Source: Pseudomonas sp. ATCC PTA-122608
Lineage (GTDB): Bacteria > Pseudomonadota > Gammaproteobacteria > Pseudomonadales > Pseudomonadaceae
Direction: 5' to 3'
DNA length: 64,000 bases
NCBI RefSeq assembly: GCF_001952855.1
Contig: NZ_LPNO01000016.1
Location: 1-64,000, forward strand
The notes under the pieces are model-generated. The model saw only the letters and a list, made by a program, of their open reading frames with translations, searched no databases and was not told the origin of the DNA. A program made the position numbers and the translations under genes. This document shows, in pieces, positions 44,769 to 52,500 of this stretch; position 1 is the stretch's first letter, and each line of letters opens with the position of its first letter.

Positions 44769-45158
44769 TCACTTACCATGAAGCAAAACTTTTAAAGCAT
44801 CTTTAGAAACGCACACTATGCGTGCCCACTCTTCTTTTTCCAAATACTCTTTATCAGAAAGATCAGTACCATACTTATCAAAAAGCGCGTCAATAGCTAG
44901 AACCACGTCCTCGATGGCTCTAGCTTCCTGATCATTTTTCAAAACTAGCCCTATCCAAATGTATGCATTTTCAGCGAGCCCTGTATCGTCATATAAAAAA
45001 TGTATTGTGTAATCAAGTTTATCATAAGCTAAATCCGGCGATGAACGCTCTACCCAGGCACGGTACTGGTAATCTGAGTCCGACAAGCCTGCCAGATAGG
45101 AAACCAGCTCCTCTCTCATACTCGGAAACTTTAATTCGGAGCGTTCCAAGTTTTCCAT
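44769..45158 (-). CDS. SCO4402-family orphan immunity-type protein
   Basis: The 129-aa acidic protein has the pattern of the SCO4402 family: 'REELVSYLAGLSDSDYQYRA', 'LDYTIHFLYDDTGLAENAYI', 'EYLEKEEW'. Members occur beside polymorphic toxins. GAGT lies seven bases before the ATG. Codon use is AT-rich compared with flanking core genes, as in the whole array to 49520. No toxin adjoins it; the half-repeat at 45177-45199 lies just upstream. Confidence 0.68.
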   Translation of the reverse strand: MENLERSELKFPSMREELVSYLAGLSDSDYQYRAWVERSSPDLAYDKLDYTIHFLYDDTGLAENAYIWIGLVLKNDQEARAIEDVVLAIDALFDKYGTDLSDKEYLEKEEWARIVCVSKDALKVLLHGK

Positions 45159-45176
45159 TTTTTATACTCACTGGTC

Positions 45177-45199
45177 AAAGGGGACGGATTTATTTAATC
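45177..45199. repeat. Half copy of the 'aaaggggacggatttattt' repeat
   Basis: The 23 bases beginning 'aaaggggacggatttattta' are identical to the left arm of the full palindrome at 48601-48668. The right arm is missing here. It lies in the 101-bp gap between two immunity-type genes. Confidence 0.88.
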
Positions 45200-45259
45200 G
45201 ACCCACCTTAAAATATTTGGATAAAACCGCGCCACCTACGGCTCTTGCATCCTTACTCA

Positions 45260-45856
45260 TTAATACATTCGAGAGAAATGCTCATCAACAGAAGTTCCAG
45301 ACCAAAAGCGCACGTCTGAAAACTTCAGCGTTTCAGAAACAACAATTATACCCCTAAGCTCAAAAGGAATATCTTCTATATTAGCCTTGACACTAGGAAC
45401 TAAATACCGAAAATAGTCTCCCATTTCGGATTCTCCATCATAACCTGAAGGGTAGTCCTCTCCAGGCACGCTACCTTCTATAGCATGGTATAGATAGACA
45501 CCTTTAATCGCTGGAAGATTATATTCGGTTAATCTGATTTGAGGTGATGATCGATGCGCTATCCATGCTTCCACTTCCGTCTTAGACACTAGGTGCCGAT
45601 ATGCATAAGCAGAATATAGATCAAGAATAGCTTTACCGTTTTTGGCTTCAGGATATTCTTTGTAGCTTTCAGACTCTTCCCACAAATACTCACTTAAGCT
45701 ATCAAGCTTCTGCTCCACATCCGCCACTTCCAACAAAACTGTTGGTAACGGCCCAAAACAGTTATTCACCATGATGGCAATAGCGCCCGCTTTATCCATG
45801 GCAAACCAAGTAACGACACCTCCAAACCCCGGAATCCAATGCTCATCAATAGTCAT
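45260..45856 (-). CDS. Probable immunity protein of a displaced toxin module
   Basis: The 198-aa acidic protein has no signal peptide and is rich in aromatic residues ('HWIPGFGGVVTWFAMDKAGA', 'SGYDGESEMGDYFRYLVPS'). I recognise no named domain. Its ATG, with GAGGAG upstream, overlaps the stop codon of a decayed toxin-tail reading frame (45846-46020) by 11 bases. That is the usual toxin-immunity arrangement. It is best read as the surviving immunity gene of an orphan cdiA-CT/cdiI pair. Confidence 0.7.
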   Translation of the reverse strand: MTIDEHWIPGFGGVVTWFAMDKAGAIAIMVNNCFGPLPTVLLEVADVEQKLDSLSEYLWEESESYKEYPEAKNGKAILDLYSAYAYRHLVSKTEVEAWIAHRSSPQIRLTEYNLPAIKGVYLYHAIEGSVPGEDYPSGYDGESEMGDYFRYLVPSVKANIEDIPFELRGIIVVSETLKFSDVRFWSGTSVDEHFSRMY

Positions 45857-46035
45857 TATTTACTCCTCGGCCAAGATTAAAGCTGCCGCTTTTACTACGA
45901 AGCTGATCATATATAGGCATGATAGTCTTGAGGATGAGGTCCTTTATGACCAAGAACAGCTATTTTGTTAATAGCATCATCCAAATCGAGTTCGCCCCCT
46001 TTACGTCTTTTTCTACAGCCGAGATGTTCCTACCG
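45846..46035 (-). pseudogene. Frameshifted C-terminal remnant of an AHH/HNH-like toxin
   Basis: Three adjoining pieces on the minus strand read as one toxin tail. 'ISAVEKDVKGAN' (frame 1, 46020-45990) passes to 'DLDDAINKIAVLGHKGPHPQ' (frame 2, from 45987) and continues 'DYHAY'. It then returns to frame 1 with 'YDQLRSKSGSFNLGRG' (45910-45860) and stops at 45846. The GHKGPHPxxYH signature is typical of the end of AHH-type HNH nuclease toxins. Two compensating frameshifts and a 5' truncation at the repeat starting 46051 show it is dead. Confidence 0.55.
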
Positions 46036-46050
46036 CAGCTAAATAGACAA

Positions 46051-46107
46051 ACTGGGGTCAGACCAAAATAAAAACAATCCGTTAATAAAATCGTGATCTG
46101 GCCCCGT
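46051..46107. repeat. Palindromic spacer repeat (ggggtcagaccac family)
   Basis: Left arm 'actggggtcagacca' (46051-46065) and right arm 'tgatctggccccgt' (46094-46107) are imperfect inverted copies around an AT-rich centre. It adjoins the truncated edge of the toxin remnant in the 275-bp gap between two immunity-type genes. Confidence 0.78.
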
Positions 46108-46131
46108 GTCCTTCTTAAATTCAAAATCACT

Positions 46132-46599
46132 TCAACGATCAGCGTTGGCAAATAGATAAGCACTCAACTTATCAGACAAGCCTATCCGCTCAATATAATC
46201 AACAATATATACAGCAGAGCTCTCGTCCGCCTCACATATCGGCTCAGACATTTGCTCTTGTAGCCCTGCAATCTTATAGGCCTTATTCGCAAAAAAACCG
46301 ACCACCAACAATATTAAAATTAAACTATTTTGTTCTACGCTTTCAGTTGCAAAATTTCCTTCTGCCAACAGTCCGCTCTGCATCTCATCGGAGTCTAGGT
46401 AATATGCTAAGTCATCGGCACTGAGCCCTCGATCAGACAACCATCGCCAACATCTATCAACTGCCTCCTGACATTTTTCTTGCGTATCACTCGCCGCATC
46501 AAAATTACGTAGAGCATAATCAAGCAACAGAAGGAAAATTGAGGCTTTCTTAATCCACATCATACTATTAATGACTTTAAGGGCTTCTTTATTGTCCAT
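46132..46599 (-). CDS. Imm6-like orphan immunity protein
   Basis: The 155-aa helical acidic protein has the layout I recall for Imm6: 'KKASIFLLLLDYALRNFDAA', 'CQEAVDRCWRWLSDRGLSAD', 'DLAYYLDSDEMQSGLL'. GGGAG lies eight bases before the ATG. No toxin is adjacent. Low GC and flanking palindromic repeats mark it as part of the acquired array. Confidence 0.62.
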   Translation of the reverse strand: MDNKEALKVINSMMWIKKASIFLLLLDYALRNFDAASDTQEKCQEAVDRCWRWLSDRGLSADDLAYYLDSDEMQSGLLAEGNFATESVEQNSLILILLVVGFFANKAYKIAGLQEQMSEPICEADESSAVYIVDYIERIGLSDKLSAYLFANADR

Positions 46600-46628
46600 T
46601 AACTATTCTCCCATCTTTAACTAGGAAA

Positions 46629-46682
46629 GTAGGGGACAGACCACTATTCTTCTCCCCCCAGAAAAATCGTGATCTGACCCCG
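46629..46682. repeat. Palindromic spacer repeat (ggggtcagaccac family)
   Basis: Left arm 'gtaggggacagaccac' (46629-46644) and right arm 'gtgatctgaccccg' (46669-46682) pair at 11 of 13 core positions. It lies in the gap 46600-46774; the remaining ~90 bases of that gap are GC-rich and show no gene. Confidence 0.8.
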
Positions 46683-46774
46683 TTTTCCTTCACCTGTGGT
46701 CCGCCTCTCTGTACCCCGGCTATTGCGCTGCACGCCAAGCGTGAATAGCTGCCGACTCAAACCGATGAACACAC

Positions 46775-47311
46775 CTATTTTTTTGCGCATCTACTCGACG
46801 GCACCTCTGCGACAGCGCCAGGCGCCTCTACGCCGGAGAGCAACCGAATTACCCCACCGCATTGCCCGCCCTGCCTCTGAAGGTATGCCTCATAGTCTTT
46901 ACCCGCCTCAGGAACAAACACGCGGGGATCTGGCACACAAAACGCCTCGCCGGAAAGCATTTTCATCACGACTACAGACGGTAAACCCGCGGGTATAACA
47001 AACTCCGCGTAAGACTCGCCGTAGCTCAGGTGATCACTTCTCCAGGAAGCAGGCATTCCGACACTTCGTTTGGTGTGTTGCCCCAGGGTGGAATTGACCT
47101 TATCTGCAACGGTATAACCGTAGGCATAAAGAGGCTCTTTACTCGAAGCGCAGTCTTGTCCGGGATTGATGGCAACCGGCAAACCGTTATTCCCAAAAAG
47201 GCGGATGCGTGCGGTGGTTGCCTGATCGTAGGGAATAGGCTTCTCATAGCTAGTGGAGCCGCAGCCACTCAGGAACAAAGCAGAAAAGAAGGCTAGCAAA
47301 AGATTCTTCAA
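46775..47311 (-). CDS. Hypothetical lipoprotein within the immunity array
   Basis: The 178-aa lipoprotein has lipobox LSGC near residue 17. I propose a TTG start at 47311, giving MKNLLLAFFSALF with GGGAG five bases upstream. A GTG at 47329 adds six residues that spoil the signal peptide. The mature protein has paired Cys ('QDCASSKEPL', 'EAFCVPDP', 'GQCGGVIR'). It resembles the other small lipoproteins here in style only. Function unknown. Confidence 0.7.
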   Translation of the reverse strand: MKNLLLAFFSALFLSGCGSTSYEKPIPYDQATTARIRLFGNNGLPVAINPGQDCASSKEPLYAYGYTVADKVNSTLGQHTKRSVGMPASWRSDHLSYGESYAEFVIPAGLPSVVVMKMLSGEAFCVPDPRVFVPEAGKDYEAYLQRQGGQCGGVIRLLSGVEAPGAVAEVPSSRCAKK

Positions 47312-47366
47312 GATAACTCCCAAGCTCACATATCAAGCTGTTATGGGTAATTGATTAAGGGGTGAA

Positions 47367-47416
47367 TAGGGACAGACCACCAATATCTGCCTTCTCAATA
47401 ATCGTGGAGTGATCCC
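47367..47416. repeat. Degenerate palindromic spacer repeat
   Basis: Left arm 'tagggacagaccac' (47367-47380) and right arm 'gtggagtgatccc' (47404-47416) are a weaker inverted pair of the same family. It fills most of the 118-bp gap upstream of the lipoprotein gene. Confidence 0.7.
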
Positions 47417-47429
47417 GATTTTCCTAACC

Positions 47430-47795
47430 TTATAGATAAAGCTCTTTAACAGCTGAGATTTCTGCAGCAACCAGCTCGAATTTAACACCCAACCCACCCT
47501 TCTCGGCCTCACTCAATAAATCAAACTTTCTACATGCATCAGATAGAACTTCCAACATATCCTGAGCATATACACTCTCCTTCGAAAGTTTAACTCCATG
47601 AACTGCACCCCACTTATATATAGCTGTTTGCAAAACAACATTAGTGACAGGGTCATCATTATGGAGAAGCTCAGACTCATCTTGTACGTAGGCGAATGCC
47701 TGCTCAGGCTTTAAATTCAGCTCTCCCAACGCCTTATTGTAAAGCCGCTGCACTACCTGCTGAATTTCGTCATACGTAATTTTTTCGTAGGGCAT
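47430..47795 (-). CDS. Small helical protein, possible immunity protein
   Basis: The 121-aa acidic helical protein ('YDEIQQVVQRLYNKALGELN', 'ILQTAIYKWGAVHGVKLSKE'-like helices) has no signal peptide. It might belong to the Imm3-like helical immunity families, but I cannot place it. No good ribosome site precedes the ATG. Flanking repeats on both sides are the same kind as elsewhere in the array. Confidence 0.58.
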   Translation of the reverse strand: MPYEKITYDEIQQVVQRLYNKALGELNLKPEQAFAYVQDESELLHNDDPVTNVVLQTAIYKWGAVHGVKLSKESVYAQDMLEVLSDACRKFDLLSEAEKGGLGVKFELVAAEISAVKELYL

Positions 47796-47814
47796 TATTT
47801 ATCTACTGGAGAAA

Positions 47815-47872
47815 CAGGGGTCATAGCACTGTTAATACTTTAATTAGAAAAACATTGCCTGCTCTATATTTC
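47815..47872. repeat. Palindromic spacer repeat, close to the copy at 48711
   Basis: 'caggggtcatagcactgtta' opens the copy, and its centre 'ttaatactttaattagaaaa' is identical to the centre of the copy at 48711-48770. The right arm is decayed ('gcctgctctatattt'). The shared centre shows that these two are copies of one element, not chance dyads. Confidence 0.8.
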
Positions 47873-47894
47873 TCGTCTTATAGGACAACGCATT

Positions 47895-48539
47895 TCAATT
47901 AGATAAATCCGCCCCTTTTTCTTTTTTTAGCTCCCGACCACATGGATTGATCATCTGCATTATCTCTGTATTTGTTGTATAGACAATAGCAGGAGACTTC
48001 GTAACATAAGTTGCCTCACTGGTCCGCCCGGAGGCTTCTACAAAATTACCCTCTGGCCCGACATAAGCTTTTTTGCCTGGCTGCACCATGACGTCGAGCA
48101 TGAGTTTTTTCTTCTTCATGTCCGGTTTATTGTGCACATCGAATGTCCAAATCTGCAGCCCATACTCTTTGGTGAATAAATAGAAATTCGGCGATGTCTC
48201 TCTGGACTCGTAGAGGTGGGCGCACATGACGTCACTGACCGTTACTGTTAAGTCGGGTTTGTAGTGCTGACCGCTATAACTGGCAAGTATCAGCTTTGTA
48301 CGTGTCTGTACCGCAAGTGCATCCTGTGGGTGACACGGGATCATGTCACCATAAGGATAGGTGCACCAAGTCACCTGACTCATCGTGACAATCTCGTCAG
48401 GCCTTACGGAAAGATCCTTTTGGATGGAAATCTGGTCCTCGAGCCTTTCGTAGGGAATTCCTGCGCAGCCTGTTAATAGAGTTAGATTGAACAGGGTGAA
48501 GAGGTAAAGAGCTTTCCGGTATACGCTCCAATATTTCAT
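47895..48539 (-). CDS. Hypothetical lipoprotein within the immunity array
   Basis: The 214-aa lipoprotein has lipobox LTGC near residue 24. I chose MKYWSVY at 48539, where AAGGAAC lies upstream; a longer frame adds 21 residues without meaning. The mature part holds a Lys-rich loop ('NKPDMKKKKLMLDVMVQPGK') and four Cys. No family recognised. It is flanked by palindromic repeats on both sides. Confidence 0.7.
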   Translation of the reverse strand: MKYWSVYRKALYLFTLFNLTLLTGCAGIPYERLEDQISIQKDLSVRPDEIVTMSQVTWCTYPYGDMIPCHPQDALAVQTRTKLILASYSGQHYKPDLTVTVSDVMCAHLYESRETSPNFYLFTKEYGLQIWTFDVHNKPDMKKKKLMLDVMVQPGKKAYVGPEGNFVEASGRTSEATYVTKSPAIVYTTNTEIMQMINPCGRELKKEKGADLSN

Positions 48540-48600
48540 TGTTGAAGTTCCTTTTCTGCTGCCATGATTTTTTACCGCTACTAAATGGACAAGCCGACTC

Positions 48601-48668
48601 AAAGGGGACGGATTTATTTAATCAACTCATCTGGAGTTCTATATATTTAAATAAATCCGTCCCCTTTA
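48601..48668. repeat. Intact 68-bp miniature inverted repeat
   Basis: The left arm starts 'aaaggggacggatttattta' (48601) and the right arm ends 'aaataaatccgtccccttt' (48668). The 21-bp arms are perfect complements around a 24-bp centre. A half copy with the same 23 bases lies at 45177-45199. This is a mobile-type palindrome; similar words occur near REP-associated tyrosine transposases in other bacteria, which is memory only. Confidence 0.92.
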
Positions 48669-48710
48669 CGATAGTCTCTTTTCGGCAATCCTGTTATATC
48701 ATCGACCGAG

Positions 48711-48770
48711 AAATAGGGGTCAGACCACCATTAATACTTTAATTAGAAAACCGTGGCCTGAACCCTATTT
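48711..48770. repeat. Palindromic spacer repeat (best copy of ggggtcagaccac family)
   Basis: Left arm 'aaataggggtcagaccac' (48711-48728) and right arm 'gtggcctgaaccctattt' (48753-48770) match at 16 of 18 positions around an AT-rich centre. Its centre matches the copy at 47815. It sits between the intact 68-bp palindrome and cdiI. Confidence 0.85.
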
Positions 48771-48794
48771 CCCGCGCCCGACTCTCGCTCTAAT

Positions 48795-49520
48795 TCACGC
48801 GTTAAACAAAACTTTTCTCAGCAAGTCCTGCCTCTCTGCCTGAGCCCCTACGGCTGCAGTGAAGCACTGGTTATAGGCAGCAATCTTCAAAACGCCGCCC
48901 AAATCTTCTACTGCAAAGCAGTCGATATCCATTAACTTCTTTTCGTCGACACCCACTAACTGAAGCAAGGATTTGCTTACCCACATGAAAGCGCCAACCG
49001 CCTCAATGTAGCCGTTTCTTAAAATCCAACGCCCAGGATTTTTTGATATATCTACGATCTCTTGGGTCAGCGGAAAAGGCAGCCCATTACTTTTCTTAGG
49101 CAGATGAGCGTGCTCAACGCGCTCAACTTCAAAGAGCGTAAGACTCTCGGCATTTTGCCATCGATCATACTCGCCGTCGTAAATTCGAGCCTGAACAAAG
49201 CCGGGCTCATCGATTAACGCTTCAATCATAGGCTGTGCCACTTCAATCGAATTCGCCAAGTGTTTTATATCAAGCCGATAAAACGCTTTATCTGCCACAT
49301 ACGAAAACTCGACAGAACCGTTTGCCAGCTCAATAAAAAAACTCTGACACTTGTTTTTCTTCAAGTAATTCGAAACGTCCGCCAACCCTATTTCCTTGCC
49401 GGTAAAGCCATCAATGACGGCATCCTCATTAAAGTTTTTGAGCTGTTGTATTAGCCGCCCCCATACAACTGAAGCGCCATCATGTAGCCTCTCGCTAAAG
49501 ACAATTTCAATTTCAGCCAT
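48795..49520 (-). CDS. cdiI: Probable cognate immunity protein CdiI
   Basis: The 241-aa cytoplasmic protein directly follows cdiA on the same strand; the cdiA stop lies five bases before the ATG at 49520. A GGTGG near the cdiA end serves as ribosome site, and a GTG at 49532 would overlap cdiA. Sequence is rich in aromatic and acidic residues ('SVEFSYVADKAFYRLDIKHL'). No named domain is recognised. Identity rests on position; it should bind and block the CdiA C-terminal domain. Confidence 0.75.
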   Translation of the reverse strand: MAEIEIVFSERLHDGASVVWGRLIQQLKNFNEDAVIDGFTGKEIGLADVSNYLKKNKCQSFFIELANGSVEFSYVADKAFYRLDIKHLANSIEVAQPMIEALIDEPGFVQARIYDGEYDRWQNAESLTLFEVERVEHAHLPKKSNGLPFPLTQEIVDISKNPGRWILRNGYIEAVGAFMWVSKSLLQLVGVDEKKLMDIDCFAVEDLGGVLKIAAYNQCFTAAVGAQAERQDLLRKVLFNA

Positions 49521-49524
49521 ATGA

Positions 49525-52500
49525 TTAGCCACCGAACTCTTTAATAATCACAGTAATATTACGTTGCTTTCCATACTCTATAAGCTTGCTCGCGTCAGCC
49601 ATTCCGCCCGGTTGAACTCGGATGTCCAAAATTTTCGTTGCCGGTACGCCATCCACGGTAATTTTTGAACTTTGCAAGGTGTCCATATGGGTTCTCATGT
49701 CATAAGACCACCCTTTACCTCGGGTATCAATCGTTTTCAAACTCACCACATTAGTGTCGAGTTGGAAGTCAATAACTGGGAAGTTATTGGATTTAAAGGG
49801 TTGCCCGGTCTTGGGATTGATGAGGTTGTCCGTCCGGGCCCAGTCCTTATAGTCCGTATCAGTAAGCGTTGTCTCAATCTGCCTACCTCTCGCCCGAGGT
49901 TCAAGATCCCAAACATTTTTGCCGTTTTCCGGCGGCATTAGATCCGGCCTTGAAGGTGGCGGGGTCTCTCTCTTACTGGCCGCAACGGCGCGCTTGTAAG
50001 CCAAGGCTCCCGCCGCTGTACCTAACCCAACTGCAAGCGCGATTTTGAGATCGTTCGTAATTTCCTGCGCCTGCGCGTCGCTCAAATTCCATTTTGCTTT
50101 AAGCGTATCGACCATCGCCCCGACCGTGTGCTCAGTCGTCGCTGTCGCTAACATCTCCTGGAATTCAAAGTTCGAATTAATGAGGTTTTGTACTGCTTCT
50201 CGAGCCTTCGGCGAGCCGTACTCCACGATGTCTTTGATTGGGTTGAGATCCGCCATGGTATTGGCGACTTCTTTAGACCGCGCTGCACACGTAGAAGGAT
50301 CAGCCTTACAGCCGGCGATCGCGTCAATATCTTGTTGAAGACTCAACTCTTTGAATTTACGTGTGGTGTCTTCAATGCAGGAAGTGTCCGTGCACGCCGC
50401 TATCTTCTTGGCTGCTCTCTCAAGCTGATTGTGGTTCAGATAGTTATATTGCGTTGCGTTTTGCGCCACCCAACTACCTTTTTCCAGCGCAGCCGCGTCC
50501 ACGTCGCCTTGTGCTGCTGCCGCCAGCACGCCGACGATCTGCGAACTCATCGTAAGCAAGTTATCGTCGCCTTTAACCAAGCCGTCCAGATGGGTGACCA
50601 ATGCCTCGCTCGCCCCTGCTGCCAAGGCGCCGGTCTTGAAGTCTCCTCCAGTGGCCTCTGCCAGCAACCCACCGACCATGGCGTGAATCGCAACTTTCGG
50701 TGCGGAACCGTCTGCGAACACATTCTTGGTGTAATTACCCAACAAATTGAAACTGGCAGCCGCCAAGGTATTGAACAACGCGTTTTTCAGCGCATCGCTG
50801 GCACTGCCACCTTGTCCGAGCGCCTTGCTCAACAGCATGGACGTGCCGCTCTGCAGCGTTTGGTTGGCTGCGAATTGACCAACACCGCTCCAGCTATTCA
50901 GGATGCCCGGCGTTGTAATTTTCCCAGTCGCCGTGTTTGTTTCGGTTCCAGTCCAATCACCGAAAAACTCTGCCGTCAGACCTGCCGTAGCACCCGCAAT
51001 GACGTACCCCTTCATAGCATCCGAAGAAGTCACATCTTTAAGCACCGCGCCAAGGTTGCCTCGATTATTAATCACACTGACGGTCGCGTTCGTTGAGGCT
51101 CCCGCCGCAACCGCGCCTGCGACGGCGCCCACCGTACTTCCGCCTGCAGCGGCGGCGGCCATAGGCCCAACCACTGCTGCCATCACAATCGCAATAATGA
51201 TCTGCGAAGCCGGCCCCAACCCCGAGTTGCTGTACTTGAAGCTGTCGTGGATTTCCTTGACCTGACGCCAATCCACATCACCGCGCTTTTCCGCTTCCTT
51301 GATCCACGCCAACTGCGGATCCGCCTTGACCATCGCATCAATGGACTGGCTGACGGTTTGCTGGTTAACCTGGTTGATGTCGATTTTCAAACCATCGACG
51401 GCTTTGATTGCCACGTTGCCTTCGGCAATCAACTGGCTCTGACGCAGGGTTTCATCAGTATTGCCCTTGCCTTTGGAAGAGACCCAAAACGCATTGTTGT
51501 TAGTCTTCTCGTGGCTTTCCTGATGCAGGTCCTTTACCGCCTCAAAGGTGATGGCACCACCACTGTCCAGGGTGATGTCTTTCCCACTCTGAAGCTTGGC
51601 GAGCTGGTAAGTCTGATCACCACCGCTCTTAAGCACGAGGTCACCACCGGTTTTGATTTCAGTACCGACGTTGGTCACGCGAGTCACTTCGTCACGCTGG
51701 GTCTTTTTGTTGCCCCAACCGCTGACCTTTTTCATGTCATACAACGTATGCGTACTGTTCTCAGCCGCCAGCAGGTTCAACTTATCCCCGCTGTACAGAT
51801 ACGCCTCATTGCCCGCACTGATCTTGCTCGCCACCAGTGTGGTGTCGCGCCCGGCCTGGCTCTTAAAGTCCGCGCCCGCCGTCAGCACACTGGCCAGCTG
51901 CGTGGTTTGCTCATCGGCCGTCTTGATGCGTTTTTTACCGTCTTTTTCTTTGCCCTCGACGTTGTGCACATCGCTGACAGAGGTCACGTTGAAATCGCGC
52001 CCAGCCTGAATATTCAGGTCCTTACCGGCAGTAGCGGTGCTGCCAATAATGTTGACGTCTTGCCCAGCCTGCATGTTGACGTTGCCGCCCGCCGTGACGC
52101 TGGCGGCGAGGTTTTTGACGTCGGTGGTGATGGTGGATTTGTGCCCGCCGTCGCTGAACTCGTGTTTCACGCGCGTATCGCTGGCGGCGATGAGGTTGAG
52201 GTCGCGGCCGGCGGTCAGGGTGGCGTCGTTGCCTGCGGTGAGTGCGCCACGGTTGGTGAGGTCACGGCCGGCGTCGATGGCGAGGTTGCCACGCGCGGTA
52301 ATGGTGCTCGCGCCAGCATCGGTGAGGGTGCGCATGCCGGCGCCGTCACGTACCTGGATCGCGGTGTTGTCGTTGGTGATGTCGCCTTTGAGGGCGGTAA
52401 GGCTGACTTGATTGCCTCGAATTTCGCCGCCCGTGGCGTTGCGGATGCTGTCTTGGGCCAGCAGGCTCAGGTTGTTGCCGGCTTCGATCAGGCCGCCGTT

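Noticed and set aside
45168..45260. 30-codon minus-strand frame (MSKDARAVGG...) ending 15 bases before the SCO4402-like gene
   Set aside because: The ATG overlaps the upstream stop and the position is suggestive of a toxin tail, but the last third is encoded by the half repeat and there is no toxin motif. Too short to support.
46600..46774. Further toxin remnant upstream of the Imm6-like gene
   Set aside because: Beyond the palindromic repeat the sequence is GC-rich and gives no toxin-like peptide in any minus-strand frame.
44769..48794. CRISPR array
   Set aside because: Repeats are palindromic, differ from each other and are separated by whole genes. There are no regularly spaced direct repeats.
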